From Tyto alba (lineage: Eukaryota > Chordata > Aves > Strigiformes > Tytonidae), in NCBI RefSeq assembly GCF_018691265.1, contig NW_024881322.1:17060607-17124606 (forward strand): a stretch of 64,000 nucleotides of DNA. Reading direction: 5' to 3'. A program made the position numbers and the translations under genes. Under the pieces are notes generated by a model, which worked only from the letters and a program-made list of their open reading frames with translations, had not been told where the DNA came from and did not search any database. Positions 1 to 12,064 of this stretch are shown here, in pieces. Numbering within the stretch: the stretch's first letter is position 1; each line of letters begins with the position of its first letter.

Positions 1-1690
1 AGTAACAACATTAGGAAAAAAAATCTTGACACCTCAGGAGAAGGATAACATGAATTGTTCTAGGGTTAGGAAGCTCCATATTGATGGCAGTGGTACAGAG
101 TCCCTCAGATGCCATCCACTCAAAAAGTTCATGGTGCTGAAAATAACTTCCTCGCCAGAGGAGAAGTACATTTACAGGTCGTAATGATACCTTGCTTTGC
201 TCTGCATCTGCTTCTGCCCTCACTGGCTTTCTAGCACTTTCTAGTGGCAATGTGTGCCTGTCCCATTGAGACAGCCGGGCCTGCCAGGTGAAGGAGGAGA
301 CATAAATAGGAGCTGAGCTCATCTCTAGCCTGTCCCGCTCCGCCCTGTACACCCACTGAGGTTTTAAAGAATACACTTCAAGGAAAAGGTTGTGGGAGAA
401 ACTGTCACAGATGTGACCTGATTTTATACAAGCTGCAGAGCAGATGGGTGGCAAAGATGAGAAACAGTCACATTGATTTCTATATCAGTGTCTGTCCCCT
501 GTGTGCACCACACTGCATCAAGCTCGTCTAAGATTGTAACTTTAGATGCTAGGGCATGTTTCAAAGGGGAAAATTACTTTTCATATGTGGAAGTGAAAGC
601 ATTGTGTTTGAATGCAGAAGTCCTCCTGAAAGTGCTCACTAGTGAGGAGTAAAAGAGCAGACTGCTCAAATACAGACCTGTTAGATGCATTTTTACTATT
701 TGAAAATATGGAAACTTAAATCAGCAGTAATGTTTGGTTTCAGTATTTTTTTACTAAACATCTATATTATGATAGGCTACCTTATGAAAATGCAATATTT
801 GTTAGATATTTTATTGCTAATTATTACTTTGTGTGTATTTACTACATTAAGTTATTCCTTGAGTTCAGTGAGCTAAAGAATGTCATAATCTTTAAAGTTC
901 GCTTGAGATGATATATTAGAAAAATGTTCAGAAAATGCTAATTAACAATAATCTAGCCATATACAATGTAGCTAGATTACATTTACCTATAGAAGGTAGT
1001 CTGATACAAATGGCATAACGAGATACATATTTTGATGCTGCACTGAACACAGCCTGTAGAAAACATTATTTTCTCTCCAAAAATAACAACTTTAAAATAT
1101 CTTTGTACTTACTATGTCCTTACAAGCAGACTCGTTGCCCTTTGGTGCTGATTTCTGCATTCACCTGATTGCATTCACTTTGGAGACACTCAAAATGACT
1201 AAGTTTTTAGAGTGAATGGAGAAGAGTATTAAGATTTGATATATTTCTGCAGAAAATGCCTTATTTAAGGTACTCGAGACTTATTGGATTTACATATTTC
1301 TTTTAATGCACATAAGCCTCCATGTTACGAGCTGACAAATTATATCTGTGCATTTTTAATAGCAGTTTCTCACAGTTAAAAAGTTCTACATTTATTCTAT
1401 TTCAGCATTCCTATTCATTTCATAAAAACTACAAGGTATTATTTTCCTGTGTCTGCCAGTTCAGAGACAGATGAGAATATCAGTAGCTGGTGAATATATC
1501 AGCAGCACAGGAAACTACGTGTCTCATCCAAAACTTGCCAAAATCAAGAAAAGCCTGCCCCTAGCCTCAGAAGGCTCCAGAATGGGTCCTGTGTATGTCT
1601 GCTTCACGTGGCCTCAGAAATAACCCATAAACTCCGTAAGCCAGATTAAAATGTCTCTCCTATACTTCATTCCTTGATCCGGACGTGGGC
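1..1690. other. Unique AT-rich DNA, no supported gene
   Basis: No repeat family or exon is recognisable here. A 147-codon minus-strand opening at 11-454 is about as long as chance allows in a 64-kb window, and its translation shows no motif, signal peptide or domain I know. The rest has frequent stops in all frames. Confidence 0.6.
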
Positions 1691-1721
1691 TGCCTCAGCC
1701 TTCGCGCACCTCCTGAACGGG

Positions 1722-1960
1722 ACCTTTGGTGCTGCACCACCCGGCCGGCCGTCTCCAGGTCGTGCAGCCCCAGGAGCCTGCTGAAGCGCAGGGCCGCACA
1801 AACAGGTTCCTTCTAGAAAGCGGGTGCTGCCGTAGCCGTGCTGCTCCTTGTGCAGCTCTGTGAGGTGAGGGGTGCTGGGAGTGAGCAGGCGGGTGCAGTA
1901 GCGGGGCTGGGCGGGCCGGCTCCCCGCCAGCCGGGTCCCCCACCTCCACCCGCTGATACG
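1722..1960 (-). pseudogene. GC-rich coding-like block, possible exon or broken gene fragment
   Basis: This GC-rich, CpG-rich island stands out from its AT-rich surroundings. Read on the minus strand, one frame stays open across about 1980-1680, and its middle (about 1900-1814) uses mostly G/C-ending codons. It contains the stretch LTELHKEQHGYGSTRF. Just downstream the coding character moves to a frame offset by one base, where LRFSRLLGLHDLETAGRVV is encoded with the same G/C third-base bias. This fits one coding segment with a single +1 frameshift near 1813-1800, meaning a pseudogene or an assembly error. Alternatively there may be an intron boundary: CCGCTTTCTAG at 1822-1812 looks like an acceptor, and AAAG/GTCCCG at about 1724/1723 like a donor, giving an 89-base exon. 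Other acceptor-like CAG sites precede the first segment. I do not recognise the protein family. No partner exons were identified nearby, so a retrocopy fragment or one exon of a long gene are both possible. Confidence 0.4.
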
Positions 1961-1980
1961 CTCCCTACATCTCAGAGAGC

Positions 1981-4900
1981 AAGCTAGGGCACGGGCTGTG
2001 ATTCCCTTTAATGTGCCACAGGAACAACGTTGGTCATAAAATCCACCTTCGTTTGCCCTCTTTAAAGATTGTCAAACTGTGCCTGAATGATGAACCACAA
2101 AATGCTGCTATATTTAAATCCTCCCAGTTTGAGATCCCTACAGGGGATAAACACCTACAGGTTTATGGACAGGATAATTTCAGTTCCCTCATTCATAAGG
2201 AATCTTTTTATGGATACTTTTGCCAAAAGTATGGATACTTCTGTATTTTTTTTTAATTAGTGCCTATGATTTTAACATACTTAAGACTATTATGCATAAA
2301 GAAAAAGGAGCATAACCTTTAATTTTTCCAAAGAACATACAGACAATTGTATAGCATGGAATGAACTGGAAATGGTCTCTCTACCAGCACGATAGAATTA
2401 CATTTCATCAAAGAGAAAGAGAACATGCAGATACAAAATTATACATTAGCATTGTTAGATGCTGCTGCTCATAAAGTTGGTTTACTCATAATTTGTTAAG
2501 AGGCCTGTTTATGACATGTAGATACGAGTGTTGCTAGCAGGGCAACCTTCTATTTGAATGTATGACATGATTTATTCTGATAATGCTAAACTTTAAACAG
2601 AAGTTGTATATAAGAAATCCTATTTAAAAGTAGAACTCTGGATAGACCTCGAAATATAAAAAAAGAGTCTTCTTCGGAGTAAAATATTGTTCTTCTGTGG
2701 CTTGTGCTTTTGAGTGGTTTTCTAATGATTTTACTTCCAAATATATGTTAGCTATGAATTTCAAAACCATTTTGGCTATTTCAAGTTGATTTCGTGAATC
2801 ACAAGAAGCTAGCATCATCTTCATTCTTAATTTAAATTAATGTAATCAAAGGGTTCACAACTTAGAATATTTAGGAGAGACTTTCCATGAAAAAAGTCAG
2901 GGTTTTTATTTTCATAAAGTACCGTAATGAAACATCCCTGACTGATACTAATGATGTCAGAAAACGACATTTTAAGAGGGCTTCTTGGAGGAACTCTGAC
3001 GGGGGATTCAAAAATTTTAAGAAAAAAAAAAACCATAACCTCTTGATATTACCCCCGAAATGCAATTATGTTTGCCTGTAGAAGACAGCTTGCTCCTCAG
3101 GCAGAAAGTAGTAGTATCACATTTTATCTGACATCTGCACTCAGAGAAACTCACCTCTCAACAAGTCCATCTGAATTGATTGCTGGACTGAAAAAAGTAC
3201 TGGCTAATCTTTCAGCCACACCTCAGGCTCATGTTTGTTAATGGAGGGATATCTCTATTTCAGCATTTTCATACTTGTCTTTTTTAACTGAAATGGTGCA
3301 TAATTTAGTATCTAAAAACAGTAAAGATACCCCAGATTAAACAGTTTGGTGTGTATATATTACTAGCTGGGGTGGAACAGGATTATGACTCAATACATTT
3401 TAATTTTTATTGACTTCTGTTCTTTGAAAATAAAATATTTCATCATGTTCTACTTTGAACTGCATTGCTGTGTTTCAAGAAGACGACCTCAGCAGTAAGA
3501 ACAAACATGACTGTTACTTAGTCTCCTGCAGCTTGGCCAGATGCTTTAATTGCTATCAGATAGTCTTAACCTTAAAGTCAATCTAGGAGTTGTTTAACCT
3601 TCTATTTATTGGCTGATTTGGATAGTGGGGTGACATTTGGTACTAAGTGTTATAGTGTCCCCCAAAGCAGCCTCACCACCTTTTCCAGATACAAAGTGAA
3701 TAGGGAAATTTTTTCTCTGTATGTCTTAACTTTCCTCATAATTTGATTCATCTGCCTGGTTATGCGTTGGTTTGTTTTCACTTAATAACATCTAAGTCTT
3801 GTGTGTATCAGTTGCCACTTAAATATCTTACATGAAATATATTGTTATAAAAAAGGTGAGAGGGAATCATGCAGTATTTCAGAGCAGAATGATAATTCTG
3901 GTATAATCAAGCACAATTCCTCAAGAGAAGCAGTTTTTTGTATTTTCTGAGCTCTGCCTGGCTGGGTCAGGAAAGCTGGGCACTGCCACCCAGCCCCATT
4001 TCTCTGCTTTTTTGCTGATTGGCATTGTGGGTAACAGCAGTGGTTTGTGTGGCTCTTTTTTTCTTTGTTGTTGAAGGCTTCTGTCAAGAGACCCAAGAAA
4101 AAAATATTCATCAGGCACTTTCTTACTCACAGAATTCACTAGAAGCTGAATTAGGATCTTCTGCTTTCTCATTTTCTGCACTTTGAATTCAACAGACCAC
4201 ATGCACATGGAAATAGTTACAGTGAATGCAAATAGCCCTTGCAGTATAAGTAGCTGTTTTTTGAAAAACATGAAAATAGGTTTCCATTAGAAATAACGGA
4301 AGAGCTTTGGCAATTATTTAAAATTACTGTAAAAGCTGTAAGGTGAGAATCAAAGTAAAGATTCTTTTTAAGCAGTAGGAATTTGGTAGTAGGAGTGTTC
4401 ACTATAACGTAATCATGTTTGTCGCTAGTGTAGAAATTGCACAATATTTTCATCTTTAGGATAAATTAGGCAAGATGCTGTCTCTATTTTTACAGAATAA
4501 ATGCTTCAGGAAGATGCCAACAATCCAAATATCACTGAAAAATAAATTTTAAATATAAGCAAAATAATTTTCTTCTTTCAGTGAGCTAGGCTTCCTAGAA
4601 AAAATGCCCAATATTTTTTTAAAGTATGAATAGTTACAGTTCCTGTGAAATACAATCTTTTATTGCCTTTTTTTAAAAAAAAAAGATTTATATTCATGTG
4701 AGATACTATCAGCAAGCAAAAGATCAAAAATATATGAAATCCATCTGATAACAGTATATGTGCATATGATCACATTTACATTTTCCCCAGAGTTTTCAGA
4801 ATTTAGAGGAAGCTGAGCCTGCCAAAAAGCATTACAGTCAGATTATGCGTGTATAAATAAACTGCAAATTTTAATCTGCCCCAAATTTATGGCTTTCTAC

Positions 4901-7039
4901 CAGAAGGGGGTGCTTTGAGCAAACTGGTGCTCGAGAGTCCTGAGGAGAAAACATTGAAGCCTTTTATCACGCCATGGTATTTTATCTTCTGTGTACCCTT
5001 TCAAATATTTTTAAATAAATATGTATATATGTATCAACCTATTTTCAGATATCAAAGTCTTCTCAGTCTTTGAGCATGTAAAAAGCATTAAATAAAACAA
5101 ATGAATTAGTTTTGGAACTAGCTAAGCCTTCAGAAAAATTCATATTTTAGGTGAATGAATTAAATGAATTATCATGGAAAGATTTACTTATTTCAATTGT
5201 ACTTGGTAAGAACAGTAGCTGAGAATTTTTTCCAAGGTTTTCTGGCACAACTTTTTTTTTTTTTTTTTTAAATAAAAACTAGAGATTATAGGGGTTTAAT
5301 TTGATGTGGAATTTAATGTCATTGTACATTTTTCATTTTTAGTACAGTAATCAGTGTACTTATTTAACACGGGTGTGGGAGAAAAAAAAAAAAGTAGTAT
5401 TTTGAATGGAACAAAAAAAGCCATTAATCACAAGTTACCTCTAAACTACCATTGAGTTTGTTTATGTCAGTGCTGAATATTAAGCAGTAGATGTTGAAGC
5501 ACTGTCAAATACTAGTTTCTGAGTTCTGAATTATAAGTATACTATCATAGATGATAAAATATATAAAAATGATCAGTCAGTCATTTTGCCAGAGTGACAA
5601 GAATATTTTGAACACTACCCAGGGAAGCCAAACACAGCTAGATGTATTATGGGTATTATTTAGATGGACTTGAGTTGTACCTTATAATGTATTCTACTAT
5701 AAATATGCATTTTTATTATATTAATAAAATAAATCCCTCTTCCAACGTGCTTTTAGATCAGTTCTCTTAATAGTAGGGTTTTAAATCTGCTGAAGTCTAG
5801 CTAAAACATATTTGAAAAATGAAAATAAATAACATTTATTTTCAGGCTGTAATTAAGGTTCGTGTAAAGTTAGTGTTGTTTTCTACATGAGAGAAACATC
5901 TCCACAAAGTCATACAGATACATAATGAATAACTAACAGCATAGATAAATTCACTCTTATCACAAAAAGACTAAAGTAAGAATAAATGCCCCAATCAATC
6001 TGCACATAAATATTTTTATTACTTTTAGTAATGTAAATTACAATTGCAAATAATTTCAAGCAGTAGTAGAGTCAAACAGTATGTGTCTTTTTGGGAGGAT
6101 CTCAGATTGTTAACACCTGTGCTATTTGCTGTTAAGGTAAGTGGGGTAGATGAGTCCTTTTTGGAGGGAGATTGGTTTGTTTTTTTTTTTTTAATATTTG
6201 GGGGGAAATGGCAAAAGCTGCAGAGTTGGAATTGTTCTGTTCATATAAGAGGAAGATAACCAGTTCTCAAAAGAGACAGAAGAAACTGTCTAAGAATGTG
6301 GGTGGATTTTGCCGCACACAAAGTCAACTCAAATCAAGACTGAATTCAGAAGTGTATCTGCAAGGACCCAGTAGGCAGGAAAGCAATTGTTTATAAATGC
6401 CTTCATTTTGGTGTGGTTTCATGTAGTCACTTCAAGTTTGTACTGAAAGAATGAAATATCCTGATTTTAATTTAAATAAAATTAAGCCATATCTGATTTT
6501 AAAAGCCTTTTGATCTGCTTTGCGGCACTCTCTGTAAGTAAAAGACCTAACAAGCCAGATCAAGGCTTTGCCTGACTCGGAATCCTACCATGTGCCCATC
6601 ATGAAGCAGTGGATTAAAAAATTATTAGACATCTACAGTAGTGTTAACAGTATGTCTAAAACAATAGGGTTTTTTAGCTTATGAAGTTCTACTTCTGACA
6701 GTTTTTATTTTTTATTTCTTTCTTTGTGGGAATTGAGGAAGGTGAGTGTCTGAACCCTGGAAGGTCAGAATATTCCTAATGCTCCCTATCGCAAAGAATG
6801 ATGAACTGACGGTATGGGAAGAGGCATGATCTCACTTTCCAGCAATCATTCTGATTATCACTCATTCTTAAGCCACAGCTCAGCATACTGTCAAGAATGC
6901 AAATTAGTAGTCTGTTGAGGTTTTACATAATAACTTGGAAATTAATGAGCAAGCTCCCTGTGCTACCCAGAAAATGAATTGGAGCAAGTGAGGGCTAGAC
7001 TGAACACAGCTAGCCAGGGAGGTCTGGGCTTCATGTTCA
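1981..7039. other. Unique AT-rich DNA, no supported gene
   Basis: No exon or recognised transposon is visible. Small features are a T18 tract at 5252-5269, a T/A palindromic tract near 4671-4684 and an A tract near 5382-5393. The openings here, such as 116 codons at 3921-4271 minus, have no recognisable domains. Confidence 0.6.
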
Positions 7040-7135
7040 TGCAGAGATGCTACTTCACAGCCTGCTTGTGGTCAAGTCACTTGACCTCCCTGGGCCTCAG
7101 TACAAACTATCTGGCAAAACTGATTAAAAAGAAGA
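7040..7135 (+). mobile_element. MIR-type SINE relic
   Basis: The segment GTCAAGTCACTTGACCTCCC, followed by TGGGCCTCAG and, after a gap, CTGGCAAAACTG, matches the conserved core of MIR SINEs (caagtcactta-acctctctgagcctcag ... ctgtaaaatg) in the plus orientation. The match is recalled, not computed. MIR-like relics are known at low copy number in bird genomes and are inactive remnants. Boundaries are approximate. Confidence 0.6.
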
Positions 7136-9094
7136 CCCTCACTGAAAACCAGGTGCGGTCATTGAGCTGAGCCCTTCTGGGCAGATGTCTTACAAAAATT
7201 AACTAAAATTAGCAACCCACCTTTAGGATAACGCACAGCTGATGAATCATGCAATGATGGTAGACGATTCCTTATTTCCATTCTAAATCCTGTTCTTCTA
7301 GTAAATTGATAATGTCATCTGTACCAGCTAAGCCACTGTGTTCACCTTTGCAGTTGCTGCATTTTATCACAGTTTCCCATTTTGCTTGGTTTTGTCCCTT
7401 TTCACTTTTCATTACCAGAACTGTAGTGGTGGCACTGACATTAAGGAAAAAATTGAAACTAGTAATGGTAGAGTGAAAATCTGGTGTATAATTTATTGGT
7501 ATTTCTATGGTATGGACAGAGTACATCATATTTTCAGTAAACAACAATAAAAAAACCCCAACCAACCAAAAAAAAAAATCAAAAAAAGTTAGGGTAATAG
7601 TGTTATTTCTGTTTTCTCATGAAGTGGTTTGTTGTTGTAAGTTGAATGGTAAGTCCTTGGTAGATGATGGGAAAGAGTGTTTTGGATTTCTGCCTTGTGC
7701 TTAAACCTTGCTCTCTCCTTTTCTGTGCATTTTCTGAACCCCAGACTGTGAAGGGTAGAAAGAGAAAAGTAACTATTTTGTTTTCATATCCAATGTGTTC
7801 ACTGGAATTGTCAAATATTTCTATATAGAGTTCTGCTGCTCATATTTAACTACAGGCTTTATAGTGGTCACACAGCTTGATAATCTATAAATGGAGAATT
7901 AACTGTCAAGAACTGTAAATATTTTTCTAAAAGAGAAAAATAAATATGGGGTTAGATGACAGATTTTAATAAGGACATGTTTTTGACTGTGAATAGCTCA
8001 TTATAATTACATGCATTCAGTGATTATTTTTTTTAAAGTTGTCGTTCTTGTTCATCCTGACTAAATACGTTGGCATAAATATGGGCGGTTAGTGTTCTGT
8101 GTCATCATTTATCATTTATATAGCACTGTAACTGTTAATGGTTCTTTATAATGTGCAGAAGTATACTAAACAAGAACCATAACTTTTCTGTCAGGAGCTT
8201 ATGAACTCTGAACCAAGTATTCAGACTGCCTGATGTGATGTTTAGATAAGTCCTCTTTTACATGTCGTGTGTACACTGAATTATCTCATAAAATGCTCAG
8301 TAATCTAACCTTGCTCTAGCAGATCATTTAAACCTAGTTCCATGCAGGTAAGTAGCCCCAATGACACTCATGGACTTAATGTTAAGGGGCTGTATATGTA
8401 CATGTATAGCATGAATTTACCTGATATAGGGCAAAACTATTCTGAACTGAACCAGAATGAGATTTGGGTAGTCGGTCCCAGAGATGACTTGATTTTGATA
8501 TTGATAAGTTGGAGACATGCAACAAAATTCTCATGAATGAAGGATAATCTCATGTTGTCAGAATCTTTCTTCTTAATCCTGTCAAGAAGTTTCTGTAGGT
8601 CCTGGCTTCTCTCTCCCCACGATAAAACTTCAGAGGCAATAAGCCTTTAAATCTACATCTCCTGTGTGGTTTCAGTGACTCTGGACAACAGGATGGGACC
8701 AGCATTACTGCTCTGTGCTTCTGTACAAGTGACATTTAGTTATTTTATTAGGAGTTAGGTATTCCTGAGGCTGGGGGGACATCTCCTTTTTCCTTTCCTT
8801 CCCACCACTGCTCTCTTGAAGCATTTTCCACAAAGATATCTTATGCATTAATTTTATGGACTCTAGCCCTACTTTATTGGTGGCAACATGGGAGAAGAAG
8901 GAAAGGAAAACACTAAAAGAAATAAAGCAAAAAAGCAGGCCACAAAACTTGCAAGCTGATGGTCTTGCAAGCATCCCAAATATTTTTGGGCCCCCACCCC
9001 CTTTGCCCCCCCAATACGCTATTCTAGAAACCATCTGATTTCTTAGTATTTCAATCTTTAAATCTTTGTCGTACTGTTGTATCATGCAAAATGC
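7136..9094. other. Unique AT-rich DNA, no supported gene
   Basis: No exon or tandem repeat is recognised. Two complementary-strand openings at 7272-7565 and 7338-7550 overlap each other and look like chance. A short C-rich motif near the right edge is listed separately. Confidence 0.55.
8991..9012 (-). other. G-quadruplex-type motif (C runs on plus strand)
   Basis: Runs of C5, C5 and C7 are separated by A and TTTG. On the minus strand this reads G7-CAAA-G5-T-G5. The G7 run can supply two G3 tracts, so four G tracts with short loops are available. It is an isolated C-rich island in AT-rich DNA. Confidence 0.6.
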
Positions 9095-9180
9095 AATCCA
9101 ACATAGGGAGGTTATGGATGTGTGAGGCTGAACTAGGTGATTTCAAAGCTCCTTTCAAACTACATGGATCTGGGACTGGG
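9095..9180 (+). mobile_element. Eroded CR1 LINE 3' end
   Basis: The string GAGGCTGAACTAGGTGATTT, followed by CAAAGCTCCTTTCAAACTAC and ATGGATCTGGGACTG, parallels the avian CR1 3' UTR end (gaggttggactaggtgatctccaaaggtcccttccaacc, then the ATTCTATG-type tail). It is plus-strand, heavily diverged and only about 85 bases long, so it is a 5'-truncated dead copy. The call rests on recalled consensus. Confidence 0.65.
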
Positions 9181-9884
9181 CACCTATACTAAGTGCTTTG
9201 AGGACAGCACCAATATTCAGTATTGTAAAAGACTGAAATTCTTCATAAGCTTCTTCAGACTTGGCTAACGCAAAAAAATGCTGTGGCATATGCAAAATTT
9301 CCCGTATTGGATGTGTTGAACAGACCCACTAGGAAAGAACCACTGGTATCATCCTTCAATAATAGAAGCAATTCCTGTGCTTTTTTACTTCTCATGACCT
9401 TTTATGTTGTTGTGGCATTTCATTATTTTGTTTATAATTTGTAATTTTTTTTTTAATCACTCAGCAGTCTTTGTACTTTACTGTATCCAAAGTATTTCTT
9501 TGAGCTGTTTATCTGCAGTACAGGGAGAAAGCTGAATAATTGCCTAGGTGTATCATTTGAGTGTATAAAGAAGAAAAATCCTTGGTAAAGAAAAATCTCT
9601 TTTTGTTAAACCAAATTTCAGTTTTTAAGTATCATAATAACAGTATTATAGTAGATACCTTCCTTCCCATATCTGGCCTCAGTCTTTCTCTTTCCTCTTC
9701 ATTTGTGCCCCTCTGTTGGGGCACAAGGAATCCAAAACTAATAGCCAAATCAAGTATTCTATTTGTTCTACCTTAGTATTGCTCACTTTACTTTCTTGGA
9801 TTTACAATTATTTATTCTTTTTTTTTTTTCCCCTTAAAATAAGTCCTTTTAATATAAAGTTAGCATTGCTTATTTACTATAGAA
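9181..9884. other. Unique AT-rich DNA, no supported gene
   Basis: Nothing recognised apart from short T tracts (near 9446-9455 and 9818-9829). Two overlapping openings at 9561-9776 and 9716-9919 run into low-complexity sequence and look spurious. Confidence 0.55.
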
Positions 9885-9915
9885 ATTTAAAAAACCCAAA
9901 CAAACAACAAATAAA

Positions 9916-9950
<35 letters not shown>

Positions 9951-9986
9951 AAACAAACCAACAAACAAACAAAAAACCCAACAGAA
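9885..9986. repeat. A32 tract flanked by A/C-rich simple sequence
   Basis: An uninterrupted run of 32 A (about 9918-9949) is preceded by AAACAAACAACAAATAAAAT-like sequence and followed by AAAC/AACC-type repeats to about 9981. It could be an expanded simple repeat or the 3' tail of an old retrocopy. I do not recognise a gene body upstream, and CR1 elements do not end in poly(A). Confidence 0.85.
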
Positions 9987-9989
9987 TTG

Positions 9990-12030
9990 CCAGTAATAAA
10001 TTTAACTAGCAACCTACTGGACACTCTGAGATGTGTTACTGGAAATCTCTCTAGCTGTGCTCTTCTATTTTTAAAAAATAGTTCACTTCCTACATTAATG
10101 TTAAATCATCAATTAAGAAGTTATTCTAGTAATCTTTTTTCTGTCAATATATTTTTTTAAATATATTTTATTCCATGATGGAAGTGCTCTAAAAGGAAAA
10201 AGAAGGAATGGTGCCCTCAAACTCATTATTCAGTAAGGTGATACTGTAGTGAGCACTGTGACTTATCAGTGAGGCCAAAGCCAGAGTTCAGGTTAATTTT
10301 CTACCTGCTGAAGAATATGGCACAATCCTGCACCTCCCTCTTGAGAAGTTCTAAAACTTTGGAACTGGGTTATGCCTCCTGGGGTATTTTCCTCTCCCAA
10401 TTTTGTGACTCTACTCTTGGAAATTCTCTCCCGATACAAACCAACTGCACTAATGTCATCTGCTTTTGCATTGGTTTTAATGAAAACCATACAGTTTTTC
10501 TCACTCCATCCGACATCTCTACCCTGAATAGCCATACTGCCAAAGACTTAGGCAGTCTGAAACATAAAGCAGCACTTTGTCTCTTCCCATCTGAGCCTGG
10601 TGCCACCTCACCCATGTACTTTCTATATGCGAGACAACTGGCTGGTTGGTTCTTTTTTTAAATCTCTTTTGGCTTTGTCCTGCATTTATAAAATGGAGAT
10701 CATAATGCTGTCCTATCCCCTCACTTTGTCTTGTCTGCCCACTACATAATCATTTCCAGGTAGGAACTGTCCTGGAAGCCTAATCAAAATGGGCTGGCTG
10801 CCACATGTAGCCAGCCATGTAAACTGAGTCATGGAGATGTTACTGTGACTAACAGCAGCCCATTTCAAAGAATACTAGGTTTTTTTCCCTATTTTTTCAG
10901 CCCTGCAAGCTGTAAGCATTCTGATATCTGAGGGTATGTGCAGCTGTTTGTCTTCCTCTTGCAATGATAGCTTCCCATTGCTGTGCTGTGGCTCCAGTAT
11001 ATGCCAGGGGTCAGTAAGGGTTGAGCTTCCGGTTGAAGGTGTGGTTCTCTGGTTTCCTGCTGAGGCCCTTAAAGTTGCATATAGGAAACAGCAGATTTTT
11101 GACTACGTTCAGGACAACATAAAGTTTTCATAGCACTTCACCCGTTTTCTTCTAACAGTTTCTCAATGTTCTGCAGAATGTAATTGGGGTCTTTCACAGG
11201 AACTGATTTATAGCTTGAGCTCTCTCAAAACCTGATTCTGACCTGTATATTGACAGTAAATTGTACCTCCCTCTGAAGAATGCATATACTTGATTTAGGA
11301 ATTATGCATGCAGACAGATTAACACTAACAGTAGTTTCTGACTGTTCTTTATAAATTGATTTTAGAAAACTGATATCACTGCCGTTTAGTGTGGTGCAGC
11401 TGGAAGCCTAAATTAGGGGTTGTTGGTGACAGTTTAAGTAAAACATTTTGTTTCTTAATAGTGGAAGGTTATGCAGAGACATTGCCAGGCACCACGGCTT
11501 TAGTGATGAACAGTAACTTGTTGAGTGCTGTTAACTTGGTAGCGACTATCCATCTCTGTCAGGAAGTAGGGTAGAACCTAGATCAAGGGGGCTCAAACTT
11601 GAGTGTAGGTTAGTCTGAAAAATGCAGCTTGTAAATAATAAGGAGAAAGACCTCAAAGCTATTAACTAGGTTTTAATTCTTAATTGAGGTGAGCAAGGAA
11701 CATCGATACTGTCTGTTGTGAATGTGATATATCTATGATATCTGAATCACTTCCCAAATCTTAATGCAAAACAACTGGAAATCTGTGCTGATCATACGAA
11801 CCAGAGCAGCTTTTAGCGTGAGATTGTGATTAATTTAATTTGCGAGTTTTTATTTCCCAAATTACATGGCAAAAATTATTCACAACTTAGTATGATTCTC
11901 TGGTAACTGTTGTTGTACTTTTTAATATATATTATTACTTATTTAGGAGGGGATTGTTTGAGATAGTTTTAATACTTCTGGGTTTGTATGGTGACATCCT
12001 GAACTTTAAGAGAACTGGCAATGGAGGACA
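9990..12030. other. Unique DNA, no supported gene
   Basis: The longest opening is 130 codons at 10269-10661 plus. Its translation has no recognisable domain, and it has overlapping openings in other frames. Around 10690-10712, ATAAAATGGAGATCATAATG faintly resembles the TGTAAAATGGGGATAATAAT part of MIR, but the flanks do not support a call. Confidence 0.5.
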
Positions 12031-12031
12031 C

Positions 12032-12064
12032 GTTTTTTTGTTTTGTTTTGTTTTGTTTTGTTTT
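12032..12064. repeat. (GTTTT)n microsatellite
   Basis: Near-perfect pentanucleotide repeat TTTTG, about six units, on the plus strand. Confidence 0.9.

Noticed and set aside
59..70. TAGGGTTAGG as interstitial telomere repeat
   Set aside because: Fewer than two TTAGGG units, with no continuation on either side.
11..454. 147-codon minus-strand opening, the longest in the window
   Set aside because: No domain, motif or composition contrast, and a few openings of this length are expected by chance in 64 kb over six frames.
8100..8160. ATTTATATAGCACTGTAACTG as an old L2 or similar repeat end
   Set aside because: Too short and AT-rich to separate from chance without a profile search.
10269..10661. 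130-codon plus-strand opening as a possible gene
   Set aside because: Other frames over the same interval are also open, the translation has no recognisable family, and no splice or promoter context was seen.
10690..10712. ATAAAATGGAGATCATAATG as a third MIR relic
   Set aside because: Only about 20 bases resemble the MIR core and the expected caagtcac/cctcag part upstream is missing.
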